From Wuchereria bancrofti (Eukaryota; Nematoda; Chromadorea; Rhabditida; Onchocercidae), in NCBI GenBank assembly GCA_005281725.1, contig SSBO01000009.1, positions 12,263,446-12,327,445 on the forward strand: a DNA stretch of 64,000 bases. The letters are read 5' to 3'. The notes under the pieces are model-generated. The model searched no databases. It was not told the origin of the DNA and was given only the letters and a program-made list of their open reading frames with translations. Below, piece by piece: positions 51,001 through 64,000 of this stretch (position 1 is its first letter; the number at the start of each line of letters is the position of its first letter). The position numbers and the translations under genes are program-made.

Positions 51001-54000
51001 TTCATTAGAGGAATCCAGAAGGCATGCAATAACCCTTTAGTGAAAATCAAATATAACATGCATTTAACAGGGTGCTTTCTTGCAACCCATGTTTTCCAGA
51101 ACTTTTATGCAAATTATGAAAAAGAAAAAAATCGGGATCTTTCGAAGTTTTATATAGAGAGGATGAACTGTATGTGTTTCCTTCCATAAATAATGCCCCA
51201 TAATGTCCGGATATTTCGGAAAAAACTCTCAGGATGTCTGAGAGAAATAACGAAAAGTATTCCGTCCCTTAAATTCTTTACAGTCGTGTAAGATGAAAAA
51301 TGTGAAATTATACCGGGTGTGGACAGGAATTTGGTCAATGACTGGTAAGGAAGCGAATGAGCACAACACTCAAATTACAAAACAAAAGAAGCAGAATAAA
51401 ACACCTCCAAAATATAGTCCTAAAACTTCGAAATCAATCGTTAATTTAAAATGTTGTTTAGCATCTGTTTCATGTTAAGAAATTTAATATGAAGCAAAAG
51501 AAAACTTTCTTCCTTTTTCTACCTGCTGGAAAGTCCTTCCATCGTTTCCTTTGTAAAATCAAATCTGATAAATAAAAGAGAAACGCAGGCATCTACTACT
51601 GAAAACAAACTTACGCTTCCTTTTGTTTGCTCCATATCACGCTAAACAGAATATTGAACGTTTCAAACAAAGAAATACCAGCTTCTTTCTCCTCAGATTT
51701 ACCAGCTTCTTTCTCCTCAGATTTATTACTATTATTATCATTATCATTATTATTACTATTATTATTATGCGAAAAAATCTTCGTGATATTAACCTGAAAT
51801 ACAGAGTGACGATTCTGGTATTTTGGTCGTTGACTAGCTGGAAGATGTCGACAGATTGGGTCGATGTCCGCTAAATGAACGAACTCATCCTCTAAAAAAT
51901 TTAAGTAATTATGCTAACAGTTAGTTTGAATCAAGGCTTTTTCGGTTTTATATACAAATCCTTAAATCGGACTCACAAGGATTCTAGCATTTCAAGAGTA
52001 CTGTTGACTCATTAAAATTCGCTCGTACTTGCACAAATGAAGGAATACGACTAGTATGCATAAGACTAAAAAACAACTTCCCAAAATCCCAAAAAGAAAA
52101 ACAATCTTACTTAAAAGCAATGCTATTAGATAAACAGCATTAGACCAAAGATGGTGACCAAACTCGTATGGATTCGCCGGATAAAAATCTTGAGAATTTG
52201 GTTTCATTCTCTCAGCATCCATATGCTCTTCATTAATAATGTAACACTCGGGCATTATCAAACATGATGCTAAAGAAGAAACATTATACCATATATCTTG
52301 CATCAAAACAGTTTCAATTAACAACACATATCTTCACGATTATACTACATCATTTTCTTCTATATAACGAACCATAGTATACTACAGTAGATTTCTTTCG
52401 AAATATTAAACATAAATGGTAGGACCAACTTTTCTCATTCGAAACAAGCATATCATTGGTTTTTTGCCAATAAGAATGAGATAATTTTCGCTCCCCACGA
52501 AGATGAGCTAAAAAACAAAACCACAAAAATCGAGATAAGAATATTAAAACATAAATTTCAGATATACTATACTAGATACCTATTCATTTCAAAAAAAAAG
52601 ACAAAAAAAAAAAACCAGTAATTGCGATATAAGCGAAGAACACTGGAAATTGACATTCAATATTTTGAAAGCGCGATGTTTCGTGCTCCTCGTAATACCG
52701 TCTCGAAGCATCTTCAAGTTCAGTGCGATAGCCATCCCGAAGAAACCTTAAAAAAAAAAAAAGGAAAATGCATTAAACAATAGACAAAATCTCCATCTAT
52801 TGTAAGCAGTATATATAAAGGGATACCATGATAAGATACATAATAAACTTTGATGCCAAGTCACCTCTTCAATCCATATCGACCTTCCAAACGTCGAATA
52901 CATTTGTTAAATGTTTTCTCATAGAGTTCCGGATCATGCGTTGCAAAAGCTGGCCATCCTATCGATAGCAGCAATGCAGCGTCAGTATTCTGTAATAATT
53001 CCAAATTATTTTTAATTTTCAAATGGTCGAATTATCTTAACCCTAAATCTAACGACCACTTACCTTTGAATTGCTTTCCCTAGGCAAAATCGTTTCAAAA
53101 GTAGTACGATTCCTATTATGTCCATCAATATCAACATATATTACGGATGAACTAGTCCCAGCCGTTCCATAAAGATTAAAACCATTTATTGCTTCCAACG
53201 CAGCCTATAAGGAATATTTCATAATATAGATTGAATAATAAGTACTTAACATCTTCATGAAAATTGGGAGTGTCCATTATTAGAAAACTGTAAGTATGAG
53301 GACTACATAGGATTCGATAAAATTTTACGCATTTTTTTTAAAAACTAAATGCTTAAGAAGTGGTAAAACAAAATCTGTACAGCCTGAAGCACCTAATTTT
53401 TTGACTTCTTATTATAAATAATTTCTGACAAGAATCTTATAAATAATTTCTGACATCTTATTTACTACAACTGGGCGTAAAACGAAAATCAAACAGCAGC
53501 CAAAACATACTTTCACCATCCCCAAACTGCTAGCATGAAGTTCACGTTCACCAACATTGTATCTCGAACCTGTTCCCCACATACCAAAATCCGGTGTACG
53601 ATAAGTTCGTTCGATATAGAAAACAAGATTTTGGACAAAACAAACCTCATCATGTGTGTAAATTACCTGTTAAAAATCATTAGCTGAGAATCACAACAAC
53701 ACAACTGAAATATGTCTAGATTACACAAATATTTAAGGCAAATGTAAACTGAGAACTCTGAAATTAGTTACAAATGTCCATTGTTTTTTTTTTTTGATAT
53801 TCAAAAATAATAGAAATCCAAAACCTAATTAAGAAACCTAACACATATTTTGGAAGAACACGTAAGTAAAAAACTTCAGTTTGTTACAGCATAATGATGC
53901 TTTCTTTTTTCCCCCAAAATTATAATTTAGCAAACAGTACAGGTTAAAGAAGGAAAATAGTTATAAAACATTTTATGTTATGAACAATAGCAACAATTAA

Positions 54001-55605
54001 ATAGAAAGAATAGAGTAGCTAATTGAGCATGAAATATCGATAACGCATAATTATACGGCATTTACAACTTGAGTTATTCTCAAGCTTCCAGCCGATTTAT
54101 TTGACTTCATCAATGAAGATAATTAAAAGGGTGGATTCCAAATAGCAATATACAAGCGAAAATACCTGAATGCCAGCTGCAGTCATTTGAACCAAGGCCA
54201 AGAGATATAATGCAATAAGATCCATTTGTAAATGTCCATATTTCTGAAATTTGGAGCCTTTACAAAAGTTGAACTGAAGGAAGACGAAAGAAGCATTGGC
54301 ACAGACATCTATCTAACAAAAAACAAAACTGATCCCATCTTGCACCTCCACATAAATTATAATTTCGTCTGGAAAACCCGATTCCTGATGCTGTAGACCG
54401 TCAACTGATCAGAGAATTTCTTTTTTAAATCTCTAGACAAAACTTTTCAATATCTTTATGCATACTTTTTCGTTCGGTGTTGAAAGAACCATGCCTGTGT
54501 GTAAATCAAAGCGCGCATGTAAAGAGAATTCTGGTGAAATATTTTCTTTGAAATGATTGAGCTGAAAAATGACAAGAGATCGGAATATCTGATAAACTGA
54601 AGAATAGCTCAAATCTTCCGAATATTTTCGGAAAAATTAAATTTTAAAATATAGCAACTTCTATAAGTTTACTTTTTATTAATCTGGTCAATTTCCATTC
54701 TGTTGAGACATTCCTACCGAATGCTTGACATATTGAATGGGTATAAATAGCATAATTTACTATTCATGAATGCATTTTCAACAAACAAAATCCCAAATAT
54801 TAAAGAAAAAATGAAATTTCGATAATTTTAATCGCATAACATACATTATCAAGCTCTTGCATCCAGCAAAACATAATTCCTCGCATTGCTTTCACTGCCG
54901 ATTGTCTCAGTTCTGTTTGTCGTCCTCGATCATCGTCCAGTCGTCTGTAAAACTATCAACAACAATAATTTTAAGACGCGATATTGAATTTGCTCAATTT
55001 CAGCAATGTTTCCTCACTTCTCATGTTTGATAATTCAATTTAATCCATCCTTATAGTGTCATAAATGAACGAAACGAAATTACTTGTATGCAATCGAACA
55101 AGTCCAACATGCCAAAGCACAATAAATGCTATCCTTGACAAAGCCAATTTCACAATTTTTAGAATATCGTGGAAACAATCCGCTAGTTACACTTTGTTGA
55201 TTCAGTATAAGCTTTTGCACTGCAACAAAAAAATATAGACAGCATTCTCAACAAACAAAATTCCAAAATCTATTCAACAAACATTGTTCAAATTTGTATT
55301 AGTACTTTGAAATTTACTTTAACTTCATTTAGGAAACAGATAAAATACCAGGAATATCGTGGACATTCTCTCCAACCATTTCAGGAATGTTACAAGAAAA
55401 AAAAAAAAGAGAACGTAATTAAATCTAAGATATTATTTTTTATAGTGTACTAACCTAAATAGTAGACACTATCCACTTTATCATATGCAGTACGAACGAC
55501 CAATGGTTGAAACTGATTAACTGGTGTAAGATAAGCTTGTGTTAAACGTCTCAGATGTATATTTGCATTCCGACGTTTATGAGGTCGTTTTTTAAGGCCC
55601 AACAT
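45075..55605 (-). CDS. PHKB: Phosphorylase kinase regulatory subunit beta
   Basis: The beta subunit restrains the (alpha-beta-gamma-delta)4 kinase that activates glycogen phosphorylase; phosphorylation of it relieves restraint. 26 exons, 1,137 residues (human 1,093): 55,605-55,455, 55,219-55,084, 54,944-54,845, 54,561-54,466, 54,243-54,166, 53,666-53,511, 53,204-53,064, 52,989-52,865, 52,746-52,616, 52,507-52,430, 52,269-52,111, 51,891-51,794, 50,693-50,544, 50,287-50,099, 49,665-49,492, 49,028-48,873, 48,601-48,466, 48,313-48,165, 47,925-47,773, 47,619-47,445, 46,772-46,679, 46,475-46,346, 46,150-46,043, 45,870-45,796, 45,603-45,475 and 45,221-45,075. The glucoamylase-like (GH15) domain spans about 30-450 ([35 protein letters not shown]). 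Later landmarks: [20 protein letters not shown] (about 546-565), [22 protein letters not shown] and QPTLSDMT. It ends CLVS, a farnesylation-type CaaX box; human beta ends CLIS. Sequence around residues 655-720 is Asp/Glu/Ser-rich and diverged. The exon 1 acceptor lies 6 bases before the ATG, suggesting trans-splicing. Exon 10 and its 3' edge are least certain. Confidence 0.95.
51676..51770. repeat. 24-bp duplication and (TTA)n run in a PHKB intron
   Basis: ACCAGCTTCTTTCTCCTCAG occurs twice in tandem (period 24) and is followed by a TTA/TCA triplet run. Both lie in the intron between exons 12 and 13. Confidence 0.8.
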
Positions 55606-57204
55606 TTGATCCTGAAATTAGTTTTGCGAAATTTAGAAAAATACATTCCCACTCCAAGATTTTTCAGAATAATACATTCTTGAATCTGCGTTTATTATTT
55701 GAGAAAGAAGAAAAAAAGAAAATTAGAAAACAATTTAGCATATTGGACAAATATGTGAATAATTGTGAACGCATCAAACATTCAAAACTTTGGCGATGTT
55801 GAATGAAAAACAATTTCGCAAATAATCGAAATCATCGATAAATCTCATAAATTACAACTTAGAGCTAATTTTCATATCAAATCCGTTGAATGAATCACAT
55901 AGCTTATTCATCTCGAACTCTTCTCACACTCACACTAAACGTCTTACCTCTCAAACAATCAGAAAAAGCAAGGAAGAAAAACAATTTGTGCATTTAATTC
56001 TCTATTATTCTAACAGCAACCAGTCAATCGTTTCAAGAATTAAATAATTTAAAACTAAAACTCAATATAACAGATCACATTTTTGATCACACTGTTCAAT
56101 CGCATTTTCTGTATTTTCGTAAAATATTTCAAAATATTTGGAAATATAAAGAAATTTTCTTTTTGTTCACTAATTGATCGCGTAAAAATATTTATTTGTT
56201 AATTGAGGATACATTCATATTTTCGGATATTTTGGAATTATTTATAAAGGAGAGAAAATCTAGTTTATATCGTTTTGAAAAAGATATTTTAAATTTGAAG
56301 TGCAGAAATGCAAAAAAAAAAAAAAAACCTTAGAAATGAAACGTTATTGGTTAGATTAAAAGGACAAAAAAAGAAAAAAAGAAAATCATTAATATCGCCT
56401 AGTTTCTTCTAGTGATTTCGGATTTTAACTTTTCAAGCTCACATACATATAGAAAAGTCTTCCTGAACATTTAAACAGTGATTCGGAATTCTTTTGACTC
56501 TGACTTTTTTCCGCATAATGATTACTAAAACATTTAATATCGTACAATTTCAATTTTTTTTTTTTTGTTCTGAAACTATCTCAAATATATTCATCCACCT
56601 AAAATTTTTCTGAAATTATGTCGATCAAATGAAAAAAAAAAAAAATCGTTCAAGTCAATCAATATATTCTTTCTCTCGTTGAATCATATGTATTATCTGT
56701 TTACTTATAATGAAACGTAAACAATCATTATACAAAATAAAAAAAAAAAAAAAACGAAAAATTAAATAAATCTTTGTTTGAAAACTAGCAAATGAAATAA
56801 AATGTGGAAAGGAAATAAATCAAATTAATCATCCAAAAGAAAAATCAAAAACATGAAAAATGAAAAAGAAAATAGGTCAAAATCATATTTTTGTGGAAGT
56901 TTTTTATAATTTGTTTTTTCAAAAATTGATTGTCCGTTTTTATAATAGAATGAATAATATTATAAGTAGTTCTTTCTTTTTTTTTGTCGCATAAAAAAAT
57001 ACTTTATTTTTTTATTTAATTAGACATTTTCTATTGATTTTTTCTTTTTTATTTCTTTTTTTTTTTTTCTCCTTTTCTCTTTCTCTCTATATCGTTTTGT
57101 TCAAAATTTTTATCCATTTCCATGTCTGTTCTATTTTAAGACAATCATACAAGAATTGTTCCTTCTTTCAAGTTATCTCAAAAAGAAAAAAAAAAATGAA
57201 ATAA

Positions 57205-57270
57205 AAGGTAGAGGAAGAGAGAGAGAGGGAGGGGAAAGGAAAAGAGAGAGAGGGAGAGAGAGAGAGAGGA
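57205..57270. repeat. (GA)n purine tract
   Basis: GAGAGA/GGGA purine-only run of about 60 bases within the AT-rich tract; a mirror-repeat-like sequence of the sort able to form triplex DNA. Confidence 0.85.
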
Positions 57271-60200
57271 ATGGATGGATGTCTTTCATTCCTTAAATAA
57301 GGAGGAATTTATGAGGAAATGGAATTTATAAGATGAAAGGAACAATAATCATTGTTAATGGTTTCAGATTTTTTTTTTTTCATTTCTTTTTCTTTTCTCT
57401 CTTTTCAACGGTTCATTTTGATGGGTAATTAAATTTGAATCTATATAAATGATATTTAGTATCTGATTGGAATCTTCAAATGCAACAATTAGAACTTAAC
57501 GTTATTTTTCAAAAAGAAGAAAGTTTCAAAATTTAAATGGATTATGCATTGATTGTTATTTGGAAGAAATATCCGAATCAAAGATCAATTTTTTTTGGAA
57601 CAAATTTCAAACTAATATACGTATAAGAAACCAATGGGATAAAATAAGCTTGAAATGTCACTCAAAATGTCAGAAAGAATTTTATGGAGATTATGATAAA
57701 AAGAAATATTGATGAGACGATAACAATACAATAAAAAGTGATGAATCAGAAATAGAAATCTTAATTTTGTAAAACACAGAGAGATTGCAAAACTGGAAAG
57801 CCGGAGATGGAAAAATGATAGATATGAATTATAAAAAATGAAGATAAGAAAGGTAAGGAATGAATTAATTCATTGTCGTTTATAATTTAAAAAGATAAAA
57901 AAAAAATAAAATAAAATTATTTGAAATGAACTGCAAATGTTAGAATAGGTTACATTTTCCATTAGGTCAAGGACCAATTTTAGATGCATCCATTTCAAAA
58001 TTATTAAAATATGTAAAACATATTTGCAAGGAGTTTTTGTAACTGCTTGAATCATCAATCATTGTATTGAATATTAAGGTATAATTATAAAATAAAGATG
58101 CTATAGTTTAAATTAAAAAAAAAATAATTCTATCATTTTTCAATAAAAATTTCTTCAAATCTCTCTCATCTTATTTTTTCTTTGCATTTATTTCTTCTGT
58201 TATGAACTAATTGAAAAGGAAAGCAAGGGAAAAAACTGGATACATTGAAAAATGTGAAGCAAATATATATTTAAATCGAAATTTAATTCAAACTATCGTC
58301 TACTGATTGACTTAAGCTAAAAATGGAATAAATTGACAAAGGAATTTAATAACTGAAATTGATAATGCATTTTCTATTTCGAAGTATTTGAGATGAAACT
58401 ACACCGCTATTCCGGTACATGTAACAGTAAATGTTTACGAATCCTTACCTATGTAATTTTCATTTGGCTCAAATAAGAAAATTTTTAAATTATTTCAATA
58501 GGTAAATCATTAAATTGTCAAAAATAGTTGCATTGACAAAAAGACAAGTTCATTTTTTGAAAATTTTGAAAAAGTTTGCCAAAAAAAAAAAAAAGAAAAG
58601 GACTTGTAAATGCAGAAAAAGCGGAATAATTTTCAGGTATATGTGCATCATAATATCATCATTAGTAATCATTCATTTGAATTTATAAAATCATAACAGT
58701 TTGGAAAATTTAATAGTTCAAAGTTATTAGTATATGACTAATTTATAATTCACATTGTACCTTTACATTTATTATGAGAATTCCTCTTTTTTTTCATTAT
58801 CCATTTCCTGTTTAAATGAGCACATAAAGAAGGGCGGAAATTGTTTGTGCAACAGAAAAAACTTCTACGACATATCCTTCTGTTACATTGTTCAAGTATT
58901 TCTTCATCTAATAATGCTGGATAATTTTTCGTTAATTGAGATCAAATTTATAAGCTTTAAAAATTAAGAAAAAAAAAAGTCTCATTATATATAAATAATT
59001 CAAGAATTATTATGAAAATTGATCATTGTGAATTGGACATAATTGAAAATTCAGGTATATAACGAAATTATGGTAATACGGTACAACTGGATAAAATATA
59101 TTTTAACAAATTCAAGATTAGATGGAAACATATGCAAAAATTTGAATATAATAGAATCTTTAAATGTCTTATAATTTTTCAAAATAGTAGTTAAATTAAA
59201 ATTAGTGATAATCTTCAAGTGTAAAAAAAGTGTTTGTGTGATTCATATGTTTTGTAAAAAAATATATTTTTGAAAATTATATTTTGTAGATGACTGAATT
59301 GTCGTGTCTTTACCGGCATTCTATTCTATAATTATTAATAATTATTTCATAAAAATTATCACCTTCAATTCTTTCATCCCTTTTGTTTTTCAGATATTTA
59401 TGATAAATAGCATTGAATTCTGTTATAAGAATGATAATAAATCATCACCATTTATATTTTAATAACCAGTAATCAATTAATAAATAGCAAGAAATATTTT
59501 AAAAAGAAATATGAAAAAAGAAATCAACTAAATTATTTTAAATTATAAAACTAATTTTCTTTATTTTCTAGTAAATATTTGATGCAATTGATTAGATTAA
59601 GAATTTTTTCTTTGTTTTATAAAATTTGAAAAATGCTTACTAATTAGCAAATTGAATTGCAACAAACAGATCATTCATATCAAATTGATTAACACTTAAT
59701 TCTGATCCTTCAAATTAATTTTATCATATCATTACCTGTAGTTTGATAATCAATTGCAGGTATCTTACTTTGATCTTACACCTTTCTTCGTTTTTTTTTT
59801 TGCCTTAAACAAATGCATGCATTTTAATTCTTTTCTCCCAATAAAATTAGTTAAAATAATTTCAAGTTTTTTTTTTGTAGAATAGAATTAAATGATGAGT
59901 ATAGTCTTCGAGCTTTTATCAGTAACAATATCTTGCAGGAAGAAACAAAATGAAATGTTACATTCCAGTTAATATTTATTTGTTTGTTTGCTTCTCACTC
60001 TTTTTTCCAAAAAATTTTCCAAATCGAGATAAAATTTAAGAAAAAAGAAAAACTATCAAATTTCAATAAATAAGCTCAACTTTTCTTTTAATAAGTTATT
60101 TGCCGATTAATTACATCGTTGTTAGAGTTCATTGCTCGATGAAATTTTCATCTTTCTCTTCCTTTCCCGTCCTTTTTTTCTCACTCTTTTTTGCTTTTCT

Positions 60201-60995
60201 TCGATTTCTTTTCAATAAAAATTTTAACCATTTCATTTACCATCCAATTGCTGTAAAGTAAATTATAACGTTGTCCTATAATAACCTTTAAATTATAACC
60301 ATTACCCTAAAATTTTCAGTCGTTTCATTTTGCTCGTTCATATAGTTGGAACATATTTTTATAATATACATTTAAATTCTAATTTTCCTTTTTAGCTGTT
60401 AACTAATTTAAAATTTTCAATTTGTGCTTTTTTTCTTCCTCTTTATTGCCAGCCATTAGTTAATTTTCACTTGAAAACTTATTTTGCATTTTTTTTTTTT
60501 TTCGTTTAAAAAAAACCAATTTTTTGTGTTTAAAATTTGTGCAAATTGTTTCATTTCTGAAAAAAAAAAATATTATGTTATCGCTCATTTATTTTTATTG
60601 AAAAGAAAACTTTTTTCCACATATTTTGTTTATAAAGTTAATTTGTTAAAGAATTAAGTAAATATATGATGGAAAAGTTATTTGCTTATTCCTTTTTTTC
60701 TGGAAAAAAAGGGAAGCGAATTATATGTGCAACAATAAGTTACAGTTGAATAGTCAAAAATAAATTTAGGATTTTTTTTTTCTTTTGCAGAATTAAGAGA
60801 CATTTAAAAGTAAAATAATGCTAAATTTGAATAAATCAGCAATTATTTAAAACCTAAATTAAATCCTTTTATTACGTTGGTTACATTTGTCATTTAAGAA
60901 AAAAAAAGTGACATTTAAGTCATTTTCAATAACTCATTTGAAATAGAGCTTAATTTTAACTCCACTTAATATTTCATTCTCAAAAAAAAAAATTC

Positions 60996-61312
60996 TTCAT
61001 TTTTCCATGAAAAAAATTTTTTCCTACTTAAAAGTGAAGAGCAAAAGAAGAGAGCAATAAGAAATAAAACAAAAAAATAGAAATTAAAAAAAAAATTTTG
61101 TGATATTTTTATTTTATTTTTTTCTAAATTATTTTCTGTAACGAAGTAAACTTNTTCATTTTTCCATGAAAAAAATTTTTTCCTACTTAAAAGTGAAGAG
61201 CAAAAGAAGAGAGCAATAAGAAATAAAACAAAAAAATAGAAATTAAAAAAAAAATTTTGTGATATTTTTATTTTATTTTTTTCTAAATTATTTTCTGTAA
61301 CGAAGTAAACTT
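60996..61312. repeat. 158-bp duplication flanking a single N
   Basis: 60,996-61,153 and 61,155-61,312 appear identical by eye, separated only by one N at 61,154. Most likely two contig ends that overlap but were not merged, rather than a real repeat. Confidence 0.9.
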
Positions 61313-61689
61313 CATATAATAAAGTTAATTTAAATTGGTCAGTAAATTTATGAAATGATAAAAGCAGAAAGAAATAAAAGACGAAAAATTAATGCTTCAT
61401 ACAGTACCGTCATTTTACGTAACTTTTTTTCTTTATTTCATTGAAAATTTCAACAGTTATCTTTTCTTTCACTCTTTTTTCCTTTTACATTTCAAATAAG
61501 GTCATATGATGCGTTAATTTTTCGAGAATAAATGATAGTATTTTTTTTGTTGATATCAATAAATTAATCAATTATGTATCGATAGAAAATGAAATGACCC
61601 CTTTTTCATAATTTTTTTTATTTGAAAAATTTAGCGAAGCTTTTAGTCATATATCCGTTTGCTCAGATTAAAATAACCAAATTTCAATC

Positions 61690-61695
61690 ACACAG

Positions 61696-61735
<40 letters not shown>
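61690..61735. repeat. CA followed by (GA)n microsatellite
   Basis: CACACAGACACACACACAGA then an uninterrupted GA run of about 28 bases. Confidence 0.9.
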
Positions 61736-61738
<3 letters not shown>

Positions 61739-64000
61739 ATCAGATCACATTACAATTTTCTTTTTTTTTTAAAAAAAAAGGAAAAAAGGAAAGAAATTTG
61801 AGACATTAGTCATCAATTATTCAATTTAATTCTTTTGGAACATTTTAAACTATCATTGATTGATTATAACTTAATTATCCCTAAGCAATACTTTTGTTAC
61901 ATACTAATTTCTGTATTATTTTGTAATTATTACAAATTTTAAAACTTCCAACTTCTTCAAAATTTTAAAATTGCTGCAAATTTCAAAAATTTAAAACTTT
62001 TTCAAATGTTGCATTTTTTGTTGTGACAAACGGCAATTCGACAAATCATTTATTCATTTTGTGCGACTAAAAAAAGGAAGAATGTGAAGTAAAATTAGTC
62101 ATACATTAAATAATTTTTATGAAACCAAAAAAAAAAGATTGTTCATGCAAGCAATTTTTATAACAATTTTCAACTCTAACTTTCAAATATTTTAATTTAA
62201 ATGATACAACTAGAATTTTTTTTTGTTGATTTCAAATATAAATATAAAATAGATATTTGATTTAATTGAAAATTTTGACCATATTTTAATCAGTCATTAT
62301 AAATAAGCATGAAAAATTTTTTTATTATATTCTACTTATTGTTGGTTATTGAAATACACATTAAAATAATCAGTTACTTATGAAATTATTTATCATTTGC
62401 TAATTGAAATAAAATTAAATAACAATGAGTAAAATAAGTTTGTTTTTAAAAGTTTTCATTTCGTTTCTTTTCGAACAATAATAATGGTGAATACTATAAC
62501 TTTTAACTTTTTTACGTATGGAATTATTAAGAATATTCAGGGTCGGTATTTTTATTCTTTTTAGAAATTATTGTTTTAATTTTGGAGCAACACTATTTTT
62601 TCAGTCAATAATTATCCATGTTAAAAAACAAAAATGATTTTTAATAATTTTTTCAAATCTACAAAGAATTTTCAAATATTTATTTTTAAAAAAAATATCC
62701 TTTTTTTTAGGTATTATTAGTGAATTTTTCATTTTTCTAATATTATCATACAATAATGGTAACATTTTCATATCAATTAGTTTAAATATATTCATATTTC
62801 AAATTGTTATTTACTAGAAAATTACCTAATATTAATTTTGCTTAAAAATGCTTCATAATCATTTGTATGGAAAAGTATAATTAAATATTTGTGCCATTTT
62901 TATTGCCATCAATGAAACATTAAATAAATTGGCATCCGTTCTGTACCAATTATTCTCAAAAGAATAATATTGAAAAATATATATGCTATTTCATTCATAT
63001 CTAATTCTCCTCTTTAATTTTATCATAAAATTTTTTAAAATCATAATTTTTAAGAAATCAAACAAAAAAAAAGAGACCAAATTGCATTATTAATTCAAAA
63101 ATCATTTTTCATTTGATAATTATCAATGAAACATTAAATATATGTTAAATATACATGAAATATAAATGCTTTATTTGAAGTTAAATTTTTCAAATGGTGT
63201 AGTGAAGAAAATATGAAAAATTGATTAAATTGTTGCAAATAACTGCAAACAATGTAATTTTGAAACTTTTTATTTCAATTTTTGATACAATAATAAAGTT
63301 ATTTGAAAATAATCAAATGAGTATTTCAACAGTCTATAAGAATGCTTTAATTTCTAAAAATGCTATTGAAATGAATTATTTGCTGTCTGAAAATTTGCTC
63401 CAAAAAAAAAAAATAGTTTCCTTCTCTTTTGCTTTTTTGGACAGAAAAAAAAAAAAAGAAAACAATATGATATTGAAATGGTTGAAAAAGATGAAGATGA
63501 TTTATAAAAATTCATGATTGATGATGACCAATAAAAATTTGCAATACAATTAAATAAAAAGAAATAAAAAAAAAAAAAAGGAGTCCAATAATTTTAAATG
63601 CATTCCTTTTTTCTTTTTTTTCGCTCTTTTTTCTAAATTTAAAAATAAGCTAATATGAACTAATAGAAAATTTTGAGATTGTATTTTAATATTTTGAAAT
63701 TTCACTTATAATACTCTAAATAACTATAAAAAAAAAAAGAAAAAATTAGAGCGTATTGAAGAATTCAACAAGTTTATCATTTGTAATGAGCTAATAAGCA
63801 TGAACAACATAAATGATATTTAAGATTTAATAATAGTATCAATAAAATAATTTGATAAATCTTAAAATATTGATAAAAGTCAATTTGTCTCTTTGTTAAC
63901 TAGTTTTTTTCGTCAAATTGATGTGAAAAACTTGCAAGCAATTAATAATTAATTACTAATTTCTAGTAGTTCCTCATTTTTTGGCAATAGGAAAATTCAT

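Larger units (their letters stand above)
55606..64000. other. Gene-poor, extremely AT-rich tract
   Basis: More than 8 kb of A/T-dominated DNA with many runs of eight or more A or T and no exon with credible splice signals and family resemblance. The left edge should include the PHKB promoter. Open frames at 57,870-58,058, 58,755-58,967, 62,601-62,795 and 63,221-63,517 have the Ile/Lys/Asn/Phe bias expected from AT-rich noncoding sequence. It could be intergenic or the large intron of a gene beyond the right edge. Confidence 0.6.

Noticed and set aside
63221..63517. 98-codon open frame near the right edge
   Set aside because: Lys/Ile/Asn/Phe composition typical of AT-rich noncoding DNA; no promoter or family evidence.
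1..64000. tRNA, rRNA, SL RNA, CRISPR arrays, complete transposons
   Set aside because: None seen on reading both strands; no internal tRNA promoter boxes, no regularly spaced repeats, no recognisable transposase or reverse transcriptase motifs. A covariance-model search would be decisive for RNA genes.

Overview
This is eukaryotic DNA, very AT-rich, with five well-supported multi-exon housekeeping genes that have short, TTTCAG-type introns. Gene starts often sit a few bases after a strong splice acceptor, as in spliced-leader trans-splicing. Together with the protein flavour this points to a nematode, most likely of the spirurid/filarial group. That placement is inference, because no rRNA or mitochondrial marker is present. 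All exon models below were read by hand from splice signals, reading phase and protein family resemblance.

Layout. (1) 1-15,711 is a tandem array of at least four homologous units. Each has a closely similar 5' region (TATA box, leader donor, long upstream block) and similar 3' flanks, but the small coiled-coil-like proteins they encode have almost nothing in common. The array is broken by a 173-base gap (12,210-12,382) and a single N (13,979). Between units 1 and 2 lies a possible minus-strand gene for a cysteine-rich, possibly GPI-anchored surface protein (8,347-2,984). (2) 16,940-21,119, minus: NELF-A, a subunit of the negative elongation factor, which C. elegans lacks. (3) 23,486-28,102, minus: germ cell-less (GMCL1-type BTB protein). 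(4) 30,300-33,766, minus: WASP/N-WASP actin nucleation promoter. (5) 38,235-43,983, plus: HRS/HGS, the ESCRT-0 subunit with VHS, FYVE, UIM and C-terminal clathrin box. (6) 45,075-55,605, minus: phosphorylase kinase beta subunit in 26 exons with a C-terminal CaaX box. (7) 55,606-64,000 is extremely AT-rich, with homopolymers and microsatellites and no convincing gene.

The conserved genes are not an operon: spacings are over 1 kb and HRS and PHKB are convergent. Their jobs (transcription pausing, nuclear-envelope BTB adaptor, actin assembly, endosomal sorting, glycogen breakdown) are unrelated.

The least expected material is at the left end. It is a small gene family with preserved noncoding sequence, diverged coding sequence, duplicated 33-nt symmetric micro-exons, and three different solutions to the same splice-acceptor position. 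It looks like a fast-evolving protein factory whose function cannot be told from sequence.
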